A stretch of 64,000 nucleotides of DNA from Aminobacterium mobile DSM 12262 (GCF_000526395.1 NZ_JAFZ01000002.1:361969-425968), one strand, 5' to 3'; shown: positions 26,717 through 35,900, numbered from the stretch's first letter. Notes: generated from the letters alone by a model not told the origin. Made by a program: numbers and translations.

Positions 26717-27922
26717 ATGACTCACAATGTGCGGATGTACTGTCTTACTTTCATTTTAGTACCTCTTTTTGCTATTATAACGGCTTTTTCTGCCGATAAG
26801 ATTGTTTTAAATTCATGGAACACGGAAGAATCTGTAATTGTCCGTATAGATCGCGTTGGTTCGATACGAAGTACCGAAGCTCCTTTGGGCTTTAACGGAG
26901 GAGAACAGGAATCCCCCTCTCAGGAAACCTCGCCAGAAGAAGCACCGTGGCTGACGGAATATATAGATGTAACGGTAACCTTTTTAAATGGCGATGATAA
27001 AGGGACAAGCAAAGACCTTCTTATTACGCAGCTGTCCACTTCTTCTCTGGAGCTCCATCCTAAAAGGAGGTATCTTCTCGTCTCTGATCGTTTTGAAGAT
27101 AATACTATACAATATTCCATCAGCGATCGCTATCGAGTTCCTTGGGTTGTCGCTTTCCTCATTTTAGCTTGCGCTGGGCTCATCGCTTCGGCTGGAAAAG
27201 CAGGAGTCCGGGCTTTGGCAGGTTTACTCCTCTCGCTAGCCGTGCTTTTAGGTTGGTATATACCTGCCTTAGCAAATGGAATACCTCCCGTACCTTTCGC
27301 TATCCTGGCTATAGGAGCCGTATCCAGCGTTACAGTACTATTGGTGGTACGAAGGCCGGCTTTTTGGATCGTAGCTTTTCTTGGAGCTCTTGGAGGAGCT
27401 ATCGCCGCCTCCACTGTAGGGTGGTCTATGGTGACTCTATGGGAACTCTCTGGGCTTGCTAGCGATAGTGCTAGCCTCCTTGCCTCAACAATACCTAATC
27501 TTTCAATGGAAGGGCTTCTTCTGTCTGCTGTTATGATCGGCTCCATAGGGGCAGTCCTTGATGTTGCCGTCTCAGTCACGTCTACCCTCGCCGAAATGTT
27601 CTCCTATGATCCTAAAATTCCAGGGCCTCGACTGTGGCAGGCTGGCATTGGCGTAGGGCGAGAGGTATTGGGAAGCATGATTAACACTCTTATTCTTGCC
27701 TATTTGGGAAGTGCTCTTCCTCTCACTATTCTTATTACAAGTTCTGGAGCTGATCCACTGGCTCTTATAAACGATCCTTATATTGCACAGGAACTCGTCC
27801 GAAGCGTAGCTGGTACAATTGGATTACTTCTTACGATACCTATTACCACCGCTGTATGTGTGTGGTGGCTAGACTTCCGCCTCAGACGCTCCAAAGAAAA
27901 AAAGAAAGAGGCCACGTCTTAA
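26717..27922 (+). CDS. YibE/F-family multitransmembrane protein
   Basis: 401 residues. N-terminal signal/anchor segment, an extracytoplasmic domain of about 110 residues (with a DVTVTFLNGDDKG segment typical of YibE/F) and about seven membrane segments. Conserved-looking motifs: GKAGVRALAGLLLSL, GSIGAVLDVAVSV, and GIGVGREVLGSMINTLILAYLG. Function unknown in the family; transport is presumed. Its stop overlaps the end of the convergent HD-GYP fragment by 4 bases. Confidence 0.87.
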   Translation: MTHNVRMYCLTFILVPLFAIITAFSADKIVLNSWNTEESVIVRIDRVGSIRSTEAPLGFNGGEQESPSQETSPEEAPWLTEYIDVTVTFLNGDDKGTSKDLLITQLSTSSLELHPKRRYLLVSDRFEDNTIQYSISDRYRVPWVVAFLILACAGLIASAGKAGVRALAGLLLSLAVLLGWYIPALANGIPPVPFAILAIGAVSSVTVLLVVRRPAFWIVAFLGALGGAIAASTVGWSMVTLWELSGLASDSASLLASTIPNLSMEGLLLSAVMIGSIGAVLDVAVSVTSTLAEMFSYDPKIPGPRLWQAGIGVGREVLGSMINTLILAYLGSALPLTILITSSGADPLALINDPYIAQELVRSVAGTIGLLLTIPITTAVCVWWLDFRLRRSKEKKKEATS

Positions 27923-28991
27923 CTTCCCTGAACTCGAAGGCTTTCTAACAAAGAGGGGAAAAACCCTTTTTTTATTAACGATTCCCAACAAGGGACGGTA
28001 TTGAGGTCAGCTCGCTTTTCTACGAAAGCAGTACACAGACTGCTTAGGAAATGGCGGAGAGGGCTATCATTTTTACTTGGGGATGCTAGTATCTCTGCTG
28101 ATTTTTCGGCTAGGTGATCTAGCGAAGGAGCACCTATTACGATATGGGCTCCATGTTTTTGGAGGGGAAATACATTCCCCACTTTATTTGCGTCTTCTTT
28201 GCGGAATGTTGCAAGCACCATGGCCTGGGGTTCTCCCAAAGAGATGGATGTAACTGCGGCAAGAGTCCAATCAGAAAGGAACAAAACACTTCCTATAGGG
28301 TACGGATCAATTATTTGGGGGAGAAATTCTACTAAAGAGGGATCAAACTTGACTCCAGACTCGTTTTGAACAATTTTTAAAGCCTCTATTGGCAAAAATG
28401 CTCGGCGATAGGGACGATCGCTTACAAGAGCATCGTATGTATCAGCTACTGAAACGATACGTACTAAAAGAGGGATGGTTTCTCCGGCAAGTCCGCCAGC
28501 CGCCTCTCGCCCATAACCTTCGCCGTTCCAATATTGATGGTGATTTAACACGATGGCCCTAGCCATAGGGTTCATACATGGGAATTGCCGCACTATCTTA
28601 AAGCCATCGTAGGGATGTTTGCTCATTAGCTCCCACTCTTTTTCGTTCAGGGGACCTTTCTTATTCAGAAGAGAGGAAGGTAACATTAGTTTTCCAATAT
28701 CGTGAAAAAGAGCGCCGAGGCCCAAATTAATTTTATCTTGAAAAGAAAAAGAAAAAAGTCCTGTATCTTCACCTTCCTTTGCGATGAGCAATGAAACCGT
28801 CATTACACCGATCATATGCTCGTAAGTATACTCGTCATGTTTGCTGATATTCTTTAAACCATAATGGAAAGCAGTGGTGTCTTCAAAAATAACAGAAATA
28901 ATGCTAGAGACACTTTCTTGGAGATTTTGAAATAAACTGTTGCGGAGAGACCTGTTCTGAGCTACACATTCTACAATATGTGCCACATCAG
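27919..28991 (-). pseudogene. HD-GYP phosphodiesterase gene, 3' part (split by IS element)
   Basis: Encodes the HD-GYP domain (HDIGK near residue 95 and the HHQYWNGEGYG region near 155 of this fragment) and the C-terminus, about 355 codons. HD-GYP enzymes hydrolyse cyclic di-GMP. The N-terminal part is at 31570-31817, separated by the 2578-bp IS. Bases 28985-28991 (ACATCAG) are the target duplication. Joining the two parts restores the frame: GAT-GTG-GCA-CAT. The GTG at 28984-28986 could in principle start this fragment, but no RBS is seen in the IS end. Confidence 0.92.
28985..28991. repeat. Left target-site duplication of the IS (ACATCAG)
   Basis: Perfect 7-bp direct repeat of 31570-31576, flanking the element exactly at its TG...CA termini. 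Confidence 0.92.
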
Positions 28992-29094
28992 TGCGAAACG
29001 CGGCGAATCAGAACCACCTGCGCGGAGGCTTAGAGCAATCAGCGCGCGACTGTAGAGCCACCCGCCGCGGATAGCGAGAGCCATTCTCACTATA
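28992..29094 (+). repeat. Left end of IS21 element with multiple transposase-type repeats
   Basis: After the terminal TGCGAAACGCG come ACCTGCGCGGAGGC (about 29016), TTAGAGC, GCGCGC, then two further GAGCC copies (TGTAGAGCCACC, GCGAGAGCC). The same order occurs, inverted, at the right end. Confidence 0.75.
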
Positions 29095-29150
29095 CTTCTG
29101 TAGAATTGAATTACTGCCGTCAGGTAGAATTCATCTCAGGAGGAAAGAGA

Positions 29151-30710
29151 ATGACCGACTATGTAACAATCATCAGGGCTGTGTACAGTGGACTCAGCCA
29201 GCGACAAGTGGCAGCGACCCATAAGGTATCAAGAAATACCGTAGCGCTTCTTGTCCGACAAGCAAAAGCCAGTGGATGGCTGACCCTGGACGACCTGGAA
29301 TCTGTGGATAATGCCGCCATATCAGAAAAGCTGAATAAAACAGCGAGTTCGACGCGTGATGTGACATTCACAATGCCGGATTATGAGTACGTGCATCAGG
29401 AACTGGCCAAACCCCATGTCACGCTGAAACTGCTCTGGGAGGAATATGTCGAAGCCTGCCAGCAAAACGGCGAACGGTTTTACATGGAGACACAGTTCCG
29501 ACAGTACTATCACAAATTCGCCCGAGTCCACAAAGCCACTATCCGACTGGAACATAAACCTGCGCTGTCGATGGAGGTCGACTGGGCCGGCACGAAGCTT
29601 GGATTTTTTGACACTGAAATGGGAAAACTGGCAGAAGCCTCGTTGTTTGTTGCCGTTTTGCCCTGCAGTCAGCTCATCTACGCTCAGCCGTTTCGGGATG
29701 AAAAGATGCCGTCATGGATCGCCGGCCATGTTCATGCTTTTCATTATTTCGCCGGTGTTCCCAAAACACTGGTCCCAGATAACTTGAAGACCGGAGTCAG
29801 GCAATCCGGATTTTACGAACCGGAACTCAATCACACCTATCAGGAAATGGCCGCTCACTACGGAACCGTGATTTTACCGGCACGGGTAAGAAAACCAAAG
29901 GATAAGGCCTCGGTTGAAAACAGTGTCCTGATTGCGTCCCGAAAAATCATGGCCAAGCTGCGCAATGTGCAAATCCTGTCGTTTCAGGATCTGCAGCAAC
30001 GTGTCCAGATCGCCTTGAATCAGGTTAATGAAGCACCCCTGACAGGGAAAAACGAGAGCCGATGGTCATCCTATCTTGCCGAAGAAAAGGACTATATGCT
30101 CCCGCTTCCCGCGTCCCCCTATGAACTGGCTCAATGGAGTAAAGCCAAGGTGCAGCCGAATTGCCATATTGCTTATCAGCGTAAATACTATTCTGTCCCA
30201 TTTGAGTATCTGGGCGAAGAAATCGATGTCCGGGCAACTCAGCAGACGATAGAAATATTCTATCACCATCAGCGGATCGCGTCACATCGAAGGCTGTGGG
30301 GTCAGTCCGATTATGCAACGATTGTCGAGCACATGCCGCCGGATAAGCTCTTCTTCGCAGACTGGAACCGGGACCGGTTTCTTGCTTGGGCTGACACAAT
30401 CGGACCAGCGACAAAAAAAGTTATTGCCGCGATCCTTGACCGTGCGGTTATTGAACAACAGGCCTACCGATCGTGCTTCGGTGTTCTGAATCTGCATGAC
30501 ACATACAGCGCGAATCGACTGGAGAAAGCCAGTCAGGTCATTCTCTCGCATACGTCCGCTCCGACCTATCGTCAGCTCAAGAGCATCCTTGATAAAAATA
30601 TGGATGTTCCCAAACCACAAAAAGAGACAAAAGCATCTGAAAAACCTGCCAGACGTGGATTCCAGCGTGGTGCAGACTATTTTGGAGGTGCCAGCCATGT
30701 TGAATCATGA
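29151..30710 (+). CDS. istA: IS21 family transposase IstA
   Basis: 519 residues from the ATG at 29151 (AGGAGG upstream). N-terminal HTH (LSQRQVAATHKVSRNTVALLV); RNase H-fold DDE core with D in MEVDWAG, D in VPDNLKTG and E in KDKASVENSV. C-terminal beta-rich domain. It carries out strand transfer. Overlaps istB by 14 bases. No frameshift or internal stop. Confidence 0.96.
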   Translation: MTDYVTIIRAVYSGLSQRQVAATHKVSRNTVALLVRQAKASGWLTLDDLESVDNAAISEKLNKTASSTRDVTFTMPDYEYVHQELAKPHVTLKLLWEEYVEACQQNGERFYMETQFRQYYHKFARVHKATIRLEHKPALSMEVDWAGTKLGFFDTEMGKLAEASLFVAVLPCSQLIYAQPFRDEKMPSWIAGHVHAFHYFAGVPKTLVPDNLKTGVRQSGFYEPELNHTYQEMAAHYGTVILPARVRKPKDKASVENSVLIASRKIMAKLRNVQILSFQDLQQRVQIALNQVNEAPLTGKNESRWSSYLAEEKDYMLPLPASPYELAQWSKAKVQPNCHIAYQRKYYSVPFEYLGEEIDVRATQQTIEIFYHHQRIASHRRLWGQSDYATIVEHMPPDKLFFADWNRDRFLAWADTIGPATKKVIAAILDRAVIEQQAYRSCFGVLNLHDTYSANRLEKASQVILSHTSAPTYRQLKSILDKNMDVPKPQKETKASEKPARRGFQRGADYFGGASHVES

Positions 30711-31434
30711 AACCGTCAACAAACTTAAACAGATGAAATTGAACGGTATGGTCGATGCATTGCAGCAGCAGGAAGATGAATCTGTTTTTCAGGAGCTGGG
30801 CTTTAGCGAACGGCTGGGTCTTCTGGTCGACCGGGAATTCAGCCGGCGTCAGCATAATCGTCTGCAACGGCTTATTCATGCGGCCAAATTCCAGAACTCG
30901 TCAGCCTGTGTTGAAGATATCAACTATCTGCAGGACCGGCATCTGGATCGCAACCTCATTCTTGAGCTGGCATCCTGCAACTATATTCCGCATGCTGAAA
31001 ATGTCATCATTGTCGGTCCGACCGGAGCTGGAAAATCGTATCTGGCCCAGGCTTTCGGACAGGCTGCCTGCCGGCGCTTGCTTTCCACACGGTATATTCA
31101 TTTGTCCGATTTATTTGACGAACTCAGTCTGGCCAGATCAAAAGGGCCTGAAGCGTTGCTGCGGCTGCGCAAACAGTTCATCAAGTATGACCTTCTCATT
31201 ATCGACGAGTGGCTTTTGTTTCCGATCAGCGAAGCCGATACGGAGCAGTTGCTCTGGATTATTGACCGGAGACATAATCACAAGGCCACGATTATTGCGT
31301 CTCAGTATGAACCGGCTGAGTGGCTCGACCAGATCCCCATTCCGGTTGCCGCCGAAGCCGTGACCGATCGTTTAGCATCCAAGGCCTACAAAATCATCAT
31401 CAAAGGGAAGGATTCCATGCGTAAACTGATCTAG
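30697..31434 (+). CDS. istB: IS21 family helper ATPase IstB
   Basis: 245 residues from the ATG at 30697, which follows GGAGG at eight bases inside the end of istA. AAA+ (DnaC-like): Walker A GPTGAGKSY, Walker B LLIIDEWLL, sensor region IIASQYEP and a terminal arginine-rich AVTDRLAS. IstB assembles on DNA and selects the target for IstA. In-frame codons back to 30496 are the overlap with istA, not part of the protein. Confidence 0.96.
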   Translation: MLNHETVNKLKQMKLNGMVDALQQQEDESVFQELGFSERLGLLVDREFSRRQHNRLQRLIHAAKFQNSSACVEDINYLQDRHLDRNLILELASCNYIPHAENVIIVGPTGAGKSYLAQAFGQAACRRLLSTRYIHLSDLFDELSLARSKGPEALLRLRKQFIKYDLLIIDEWLLFPISEADTEQLLWIIDRRHNHKATIIASQYEPAEWLDQIPIPVAAEAVTDRLASKAYKIIIKGKDSMRKLI

Positions 31435-31451
31435 ATAACCGATTGTCAGGC

Positions 31452-31569
31452 GGAGTCATTTCTCACTAGAGAGAGGTGGCTCCCGACCTGCGCGCCGATG
31501 GCTCTAAATGCCCCGCGCAGGTTGCACTCATTACTGCGCGCTCGTGGCTCTCCGGGAACGCGTTATGCA
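31452..31569 (-). repeat. Right end of IS21 element with multiple transposase-type repeats
   Basis: Read inward: TGCATAACGCG, AGAGCCACGAGCGCGC, ACCTGCGCGGGGC, TTTAGAGCC, GGCGCGCAGG, GAGCCACC. It mirrors the left end block for block. It supplies the TAA that ends the N-terminal HD-GYP fragment. Confidence 0.75.
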
Positions 31570-31576
31570 ACATCAG
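31570..31576. repeat. Right target-site duplication of the IS (ACATCAG)
   Basis: Second copy of the 7-bp duplication; identical to 28985-28991. Confidence 0.92.
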
Positions 31577-31817
31577 CACGAACCTGTCGTTCCAAATGTT
31601 CAGGAACAACAGAACACAAAAAATCATCTTCCACTGCATTTTCCCCGGGAAGATAGACAAAACATGCCTCTATTCCCCGTCGTACAAGACGGGTGATAAG
31701 CTGATTGTTAAAAATAACTCCCTTACTAAGCAATAACTGCTGTCCTTCGCAGGCCCATACCGACTTAGCTAGGCGCATTCCAGGCTTAAGATGGTCGCTT
31801 GTGACAATAAGTGGCAT
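31570..31817 (-). pseudogene. HD-GYP phosphodiesterase gene, 5' part (split by IS element)
   Basis: About 83 codons from ATG 31817. The sequence has the N-terminal domain seen in front of many HD-GYP proteins (LKPGMRLAKSVWACEGQQLLLSKG in spirit: activation of the LxPGMxLA pattern), then stops at a TAA inside the IS. The intact ancestor would have been about 437 residues. Weak RBS GGACAGG upstream. The promoter was not resolved. Confidence 0.9.
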
Positions 31818-32236
31818 ATTATTATCCTGTCCTCTGCAACTTCAGATAAATAAAGTACTCAGACAAAGTGTATATTAACATAGGCATATCAGAGGCTCGC
31901 TTCGGCAAGGCCTGTATTTTACTGGTACTTTCGACCCTTTTTAATAAAAAGCACAAGGAAGTTGGGGGAGGGGATCTGCTCCGTGCAGATCCCCCGGCTG
32001 ATCTATTACAGAATAGAACGGGAAATAGATCACACAAAAAAGAGGCGATTGCTCACAAGGAGAAACAGCCTCTTTCACATACTATAAAAAGAGCTTTTGT
32101 TCCTCCTTTTCAAACACGGAAGGCTTTCCCGTTTCCGAGGAAACCCTAACGGCCCTGAACCATGGAATTTTCTTTAGGTTTTTGGGCTCGGAGGTCTATT
32201 ATTTTAAAAATATGTTACTCTACCATTTAAAGAAAA
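31818..32236 (-). other. 419-bp non-coding region between the HD-GYP and AEC genes
   Basis: No credible gene. It holds a perfect 10-bp hairpin GGGGATCTGC/GCAGATCCCC (31970-31994) without a T run. A smaller hairpin near 31895-31915 has a CGAA loop. There is a minus-strand terminator at 32035-32073, and a G-rich segment with stem-loops (about 32110-32160, GTTTC-CGAG-GAAAC type) just after the AEC gene. It could be a 3' UTR element or a small RNA; I cannot match it to a known family. Confidence 0.5.
32035..32073 (-). terminator. Rho-independent terminator downstream of the AEC gene
   Basis: Stem AGAGGC/GCCTCT (32041-32046 with 32068-32073), followed on the minus strand by TTTTTTG. It lies about 165 bases past the AEC stop, leaving an unusually long 3' leader. 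Confidence 0.65.
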
Positions 32237-33169
32237 TCAAGACACAACGCCAAGGAATGCGGCCCAGAGCGGTATGGTGATAATGGAACAGAGCGTGGTT
32301 GCAGCTATAGCTTCAGCTGTATAGACTTGATCCATTCCCATCCCCTTGGCAACAACAAAAGAGTTAACCGCTATAGGCATGGCTGAAACAAGGATCGTTG
32401 TTTTAGCCAATATACTCTCTACAGGCCAGAGAGAGATAAACCCCATCACAATAAGGGGAAAAAGAATAAGTTTAAATAAGATGACCTCCCATGTATCTCT
32501 CAATGCCGCAAACGTTCGATTAAAATTAAGAGAAGCTCCGAGAGACAAAAGAGCGAGACCATTTCCCACGTTTCCCAACACCTTAAGGGCTTCGTCAAGC
32601 CATAAAGGCAATGCAGGAGCCCCTACGATAGCACAGGAAAGCCCGGATATGCAGGCTATAATAAGGGGGTTCGTAAAAAGTTTTTTAAACGTATCTTTAA
32701 GAGCATGTAAACTTAAACTTCCCGACAACACAACTTGCCCCCACCCCACAGAGATTAGTTGATATCCTGCCATAACGACAGCGAGATATAAAGAAAGGGC
32801 CTGAAGACCACTCTCCCCCATAGCAACTGATACCGCCGGTACCCCCATAAAAATATTGTTGGAGCGAATGGACGTCATGGCGATCACTGCCACTTTCCCG
32901 CGCTCTTTACAAAAAAAGCGCCCAAAACTCCATGCTAATAAGGGAGTAAGAAGCAAAGACGCGTAAACAGCTTTCACAAAGTTTCCCCCCATCAGTACCT
33001 TTACATCTGCCCCATAGGTAACCCGAAAAAGCAGAGATGGAAGGGCGATCCAGTAAAGAATAAAGTGCATTCCAACAAAAGCTTCTTCTTTGACAAAACC
33101 TCGTTGGCGAATGAACCAACCAATAGATATAATAGTAACGATGGGAAGAACAATAAAAAAGCAGCCCAC
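32237..33169 (-). CDS. AEC-family transporter
   Basis: About 310 residues, ten membrane segments in two five-helix halves, as in the auxin efflux carrier/AEC family (malate, malonate or other anions in bacteria). Typical features: [10 protein letters not shown] in the first half and [10 protein letters not shown] in the second. The GTG at 33169 follows AGAGGAGAG at nine bases and is preferred to the ATG at 33214, which would add a polar 15-residue N-terminus. Substrate unknown. Confidence 0.87.
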   Translation of the reverse strand: MGCFFIVLPIVTIISIGWFIRQRGFVKEEAFVGMHFILYWIALPSLLFRVTYGADVKVLMGGNFVKAVYASLLLTPLLAWSFGRFFCKERGKVAVIAMTSIRSNNIFMGVPAVSVAMGESGLQALSLYLAVVMAGYQLISVGWGQVVLSGSLSLHALKDTFKKLFTNPLIIACISGLSCAIVGAPALPLWLDEALKVLGNVGNGLALLSLGASLNFNRTFAALRDTWEVILFKLILFPLIVMGFISLWPVESILAKTTILVSAMPIAVNSFVVAKGMGMDQVYTAEAIAATTLCSIITIPLWAAFLGVVS

Positions 33170-33280
33170 AACCGATCTCTCCTCTCTGTTTAACAAACTA
33201 TTATATCTCTTCAATACTATAAAAGGTGCTTTGTTATATAATGATTATGAAATGATAAAAGAGGAAGGTGATGACACCTG

Positions 33281-34663
33281 ATGCAAGTTCCGTCACATAT
33301 ATTTAGAGAATATGATATTCGTGGCGTAGCCGATACAGAGCTCACTGCATATGTAGTAACAGCTATCGGGAAAGCCTATGGGACCTTGCTTCGCAGAGAA
33401 GGAATCTCCACTATAACAATAGGAGGAGATGTGAGACTTTCAACAGAAAGAATTCGACAAAATATTATCGACGGGGTCATATGGGCCGGCGTTAACGTAA
33501 TAGATTTAGGGGTGGTAACTACGCCTCTTCTGTATTGGAGCCAGTTCCATTTTAACTTTGATGGAGCAGTTATGGTCACAGGAAGTCATAACCCTAAAGA
33601 CATGAACGGCTTAAAACTGGCTTTAGGGAAAAGTACTATGTATGGAGAGCAGATTCAATCTATTTTAAATATGATTGAAAAAGATGATATGGTACCTGGG
33701 CAAACATTGGGCTCTGTAAAAAGAGAAGATATTTGGTCTGGCTATATCCAGATGCTCTTGTCGAAAATAAAATTGGGGCCACGAAAACTCAAAGTAGTTG
33801 CTGATGCTGGGAATGGAACAGCAGGGCTCTTTATCCAAAAATTTTTAGAAGGGTTAGGCTGCCGTGTTGTCCCTCTGTTCTGCCAACCTGATGGGAACTT
33901 TCCCAACCACCACCCAGATCCTCTGAAACGTGAAAATCTCGTCTCCCTCATTGAGACAGTAAAACGAGAAAAAGCCGATGTAGGTTTCGCCTTTGATGGG
34001 GATTCCGACCGAATAGGAGTTGTCGATGAGAAGGGTTCTGTAGTATGGGGAGACACACTCATGGCCTTATACTGGAGAGAAATCTTGCCTAAACATCCAG
34101 GAGCTGATGCTATCATAGAAGTAAAATGCTCTCAAGCCCTTGAAGACGAGATCCGTCGCTTAGGAGGAAAACCTCTTTATTATAAAGCTGGGCATTCCCT
34201 TATTAAGGCGAAAATGAAAGAGATAGGAGCTCTTTTCGCAGGCGAGTTGTCTGGACATATGTTCTTTGCCGACGAGTTTTATGGCTTTGATGACTCTTTC
34301 TACGCAGCTGGCCGCCTCCTGCGCATCCTCTCAAATGATCGCCGAACTCTGTCTGACATGCTTGTAGATTATCCCATTTATTACAGTACTGCAGAGATTA
34401 GAGTAGACTGTCCCGATAATAAGAAATTTCAAGTCATCGAAAAAATTAAAGAGGAAGCTCTTAAAGAGTACAAAGCTATCACTATCGATGGAGTACGAAT
34501 TTTATATCCTCAGGGATGGGGTTTGGTAAGGGCTTCTAACACCCAGCCCGTGTTAGTGACAAGATGCGAGGGCAAGACAAAAGAAGATCTGGACTTTATT
34601 ACGCAAGACATGAAAAAACGCATGATAGCAGTAGGAGTTTCCGATTTTCAGTGGACGTACTAA
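33281..34663 (+). CDS. Phosphomannomutase/phosphoglucomutase
   Basis: 460 residues, four-domain alpha-D-phosphohexomutase. The phosphoserine loop TGSHNP is at 100-105 (Ser102), the metal loop DGDSDR at 239-244, the sugar loop GELSGH and the phosphate-binding RASNTQP. It interconverts hexose 1- and 6-phosphates for glycan precursors. An ATG with AGGAAGGTG upstream; divergent from the AEC gene, sharing a short AT-rich promoter region with TATAAT. Confidence 0.95.
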   Translation: MQVPSHIFREYDIRGVADTELTAYVVTAIGKAYGTLLRREGISTITIGGDVRLSTERIRQNIIDGVIWAGVNVIDLGVVTTPLLYWSQFHFNFDGAVMVTGSHNPKDMNGLKLALGKSTMYGEQIQSILNMIEKDDMVPGQTLGSVKREDIWSGYIQMLLSKIKLGPRKLKVVADAGNGTAGLFIQKFLEGLGCRVVPLFCQPDGNFPNHHPDPLKRENLVSLIETVKREKADVGFAFDGDSDRIGVVDEKGSVVWGDTLMALYWREILPKHPGADAIIEVKCSQALEDEIRRLGGKPLYYKAGHSLIKAKMKEIGALFAGELSGHMFFADEFYGFDDSFYAAGRLLRILSNDRRTLSDMLVDYPIYYSTAEIRVDCPDNKKFQVIEKIKEEALKEYKAITIDGVRILYPQGWGLVRASNTQPVLVTRCEGKTKEDLDFITQDMKKRMIAVGVSDFQWTY

Positions 34664-34672
34664 TTTGAAAAA

Positions 34673-34705
34673 GGAAAGGGCATTTTTCATGCCCTTTCCT
34701 TTTTT
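34673..34705. terminator. Bidirectional terminator
   Basis: An 11-bp stem GGAAAGGGCAT/ATGCCCTTTCC (34673-34683 with 34689-34699) with TTTTTT after it on the plus strand and a T run on the minus strand; it serves both the mutase and the convergent metallo-hydrolase. Confidence 0.9.
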
Positions 34706-35591
34706 AAACTTTCTCTTTCCACAATAAATAGCCTTCGTTTATATAAGGAACGATACATCCCTTTCTCTCAAGAAAAGATAAATAGGCAGCAATAGTAGCG
34801 CTGTTCAGCACATATTGAATAGAATCCATTTCTATGCCCCATTCTCTGGCCAATGCTGCAAGAATCTCCTCTCTGGAATGAGGAGTTTTACAAAGATTCA
34901 ATACAGCCTCACTTAAATATTTAACGCCCTTTCGATTGGCTTCCACCAAAGAGGTAATATTTTGAACCGGCTTGGCATGGCTTGGTACAAACCAATTAGC
35001 TTCTGACATCTGAAGCATATCTAGCGTTCGAAGAACCCCTTCTACGTCCATAGAGACTATAAAACGATATTTCTCTATAATCTCTTGGGAAAAGACGCTA
35101 TCGGCTACATAAAAAACTCCGTCTCTCGACTTTAATCCTACCATATTGAGAAAATGACCTGGAAGCCCCACAACCTCAAGCTCTGTGCCAGGAACCATTT
35201 CACCAGGGTGAATAACATGAGTGACCTTCGACGGCTCTGCTTCAAGGAATTTTCCTCGAATAGCATTAAATGGGTACGCTCCCCATAAAAGAAAAGGTTC
35301 GAGATAAGGATTTTGTGTCAAAACATTTTCAAGAGAGCTTGTTATAATAGCGCAAGAAGTTTTTTTCTGGAGATAAGCATTCCCTCCTATGTGGTCAGCA
35401 TTGGAGTGAGTATTAATAATTCCATGGAGCGTCAAATTATGCTCTTGCAATAATTTAAATAATCTTCGCCCAGATGTCTCATCCCCCCCACTATCTATAA
35501 GGAAACAACCGCCATTCCCATCTTTCCATAACCCTATATTCACTCGCCCTGGGATAAAGCAACTCTGCGCTGTCAATTCTCGTATCTCCAT
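34704..35591 (-). CDS. Metallo-beta-lactamase-fold hydrolase
   Basis: About 295 residues from ATG 35591, which follows AAAGGAGG at 11 bases. The zinc motif THSNADH (HxxxDH) is near residue 60, GLPGH near 140, ADSVF near 160 and a late SH near 205. The C-terminal ~90 residues are helical and look like a winged-helix-type extension. Substrate unknown; glyoxalase II-like members share the layout. The stretch upstream to 35648 lacks an RBS. Confidence 0.85.
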   Translation of the reverse strand: MEIRELTAQSCFIPGRVNIGLWKDGNGGCFLIDSGGDETSGRRLFKLLQEHNLTLHGIINTHSNADHIGGNAYLQKKTSCAIITSSLENVLTQNPYLEPFLLWGAYPFNAIRGKFLEAEPSKVTHVIHPGEMVPGTELEVVGLPGHFLNMVGLKSRDGVFYVADSVFSQEIIEKYRFIVSMDVEGVLRTLDMLQMSEANWFVPSHAKPVQNITSLVEANRKGVKYLSEAVLNLCKTPHSREEILAALAREWGIEMDSIQYVLNSATIAAYLSFLERKGCIVPYINEGYLLWKEKV

Positions 35592-35667
35592 AAGATATAA
35601 AACCTCCTTTCGAGTATATTCTAATACTTTGCTTTTTCTTTTCTCCATGCTAGAATGTTCTAGCTAA

Positions 35668-35707
35668 TGGTTCGAACCAATAAAAAATAAATCATAGATG
35701 GTTCGAA
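35668..35707 (+). promoter_or_regulatory. Repeated TGGTTCGAA sites, candidate operator
   Basis: TGGTTCGAACCA (35668-35679) is a perfect 12-bp palindrome. TGGTTCGAA recurs at 35699-35707, 31 bases (about three helical turns) away on the same face. A further inverted repeat, GCTAGAATGTTCTAGC (35649-35664), precedes it. All lie upstream of the 43-codon gene at 35733. Confidence 0.5.
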
Positions 35708-35732
35708 AGGGCTATTTCAGGAGGTGCGTAGA

Positions 35733-35864
35733 ATGGATAGCAAAAAACTGAAAAAAGCCATAAAGAGCGGACATGTAAAACAGCGTAACGAACAGACAGA
35801 TGCTTTTGCCAACGCTATGGTAGATCTTAATCATGAATTATATCGGTGCCGATACGATTCATAG
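35733..35864 (+). CDS. Small basic hypothetical protein (43 residues)
   Basis: Starts MDSKKLKKAIKSGHVKQRNE, is rich in Lys/Arg in its first half and ends RCRYDS. The ATG has an excellent RBS (CAGGAGGTG, eight bases upstream) and a strong terminator follows, so it is a believable monocistronic gene despite its size. No membrane segment or known motif. Repeated palindromic sites upstream suggest specific regulation. Family not recognised. Confidence 0.68.
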   Translation: MDSKKLKKAIKSGHVKQRNEQTDAFANAMVDLNHELYRCRYDS

Positions 35865-35900
35865 TTCATAGCTTGTTTTTTCGTGTTTTTACAAACAGGA

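Larger units (their letters stand above)
28992..31569 (+). mobile_element. IS21-family insertion sequence
   Basis: 2578 bp with istA and istB in the family's overlapping order. The left end begins TGCGAAACGCG; the right end read inward begins TGCATAACGCG. A 7-bp target duplication flanks it. Both ends carry long repeated blocks (ACCTGCGCGG...TTAGAGC...GCGCGC) typical of IS21 transposase-binding repeats. The element is visibly richer in G+C than its surroundings, and both genes are intact, so it may be active and recently acquired. Confidence 0.95.

Noticed and set aside
30496..30696. N-terminal extension of istB
   Set aside because: It is the out-of-frame overlap with istA; the ATG at 30697 has a good RBS and gives the normal IstB size.
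31970..31994. Perfect 10-bp hairpin GGGGATCTGC/GCAGATCCCC as a terminator
   Set aside because: No T run on either strand; listed only as part of the non-coding region.
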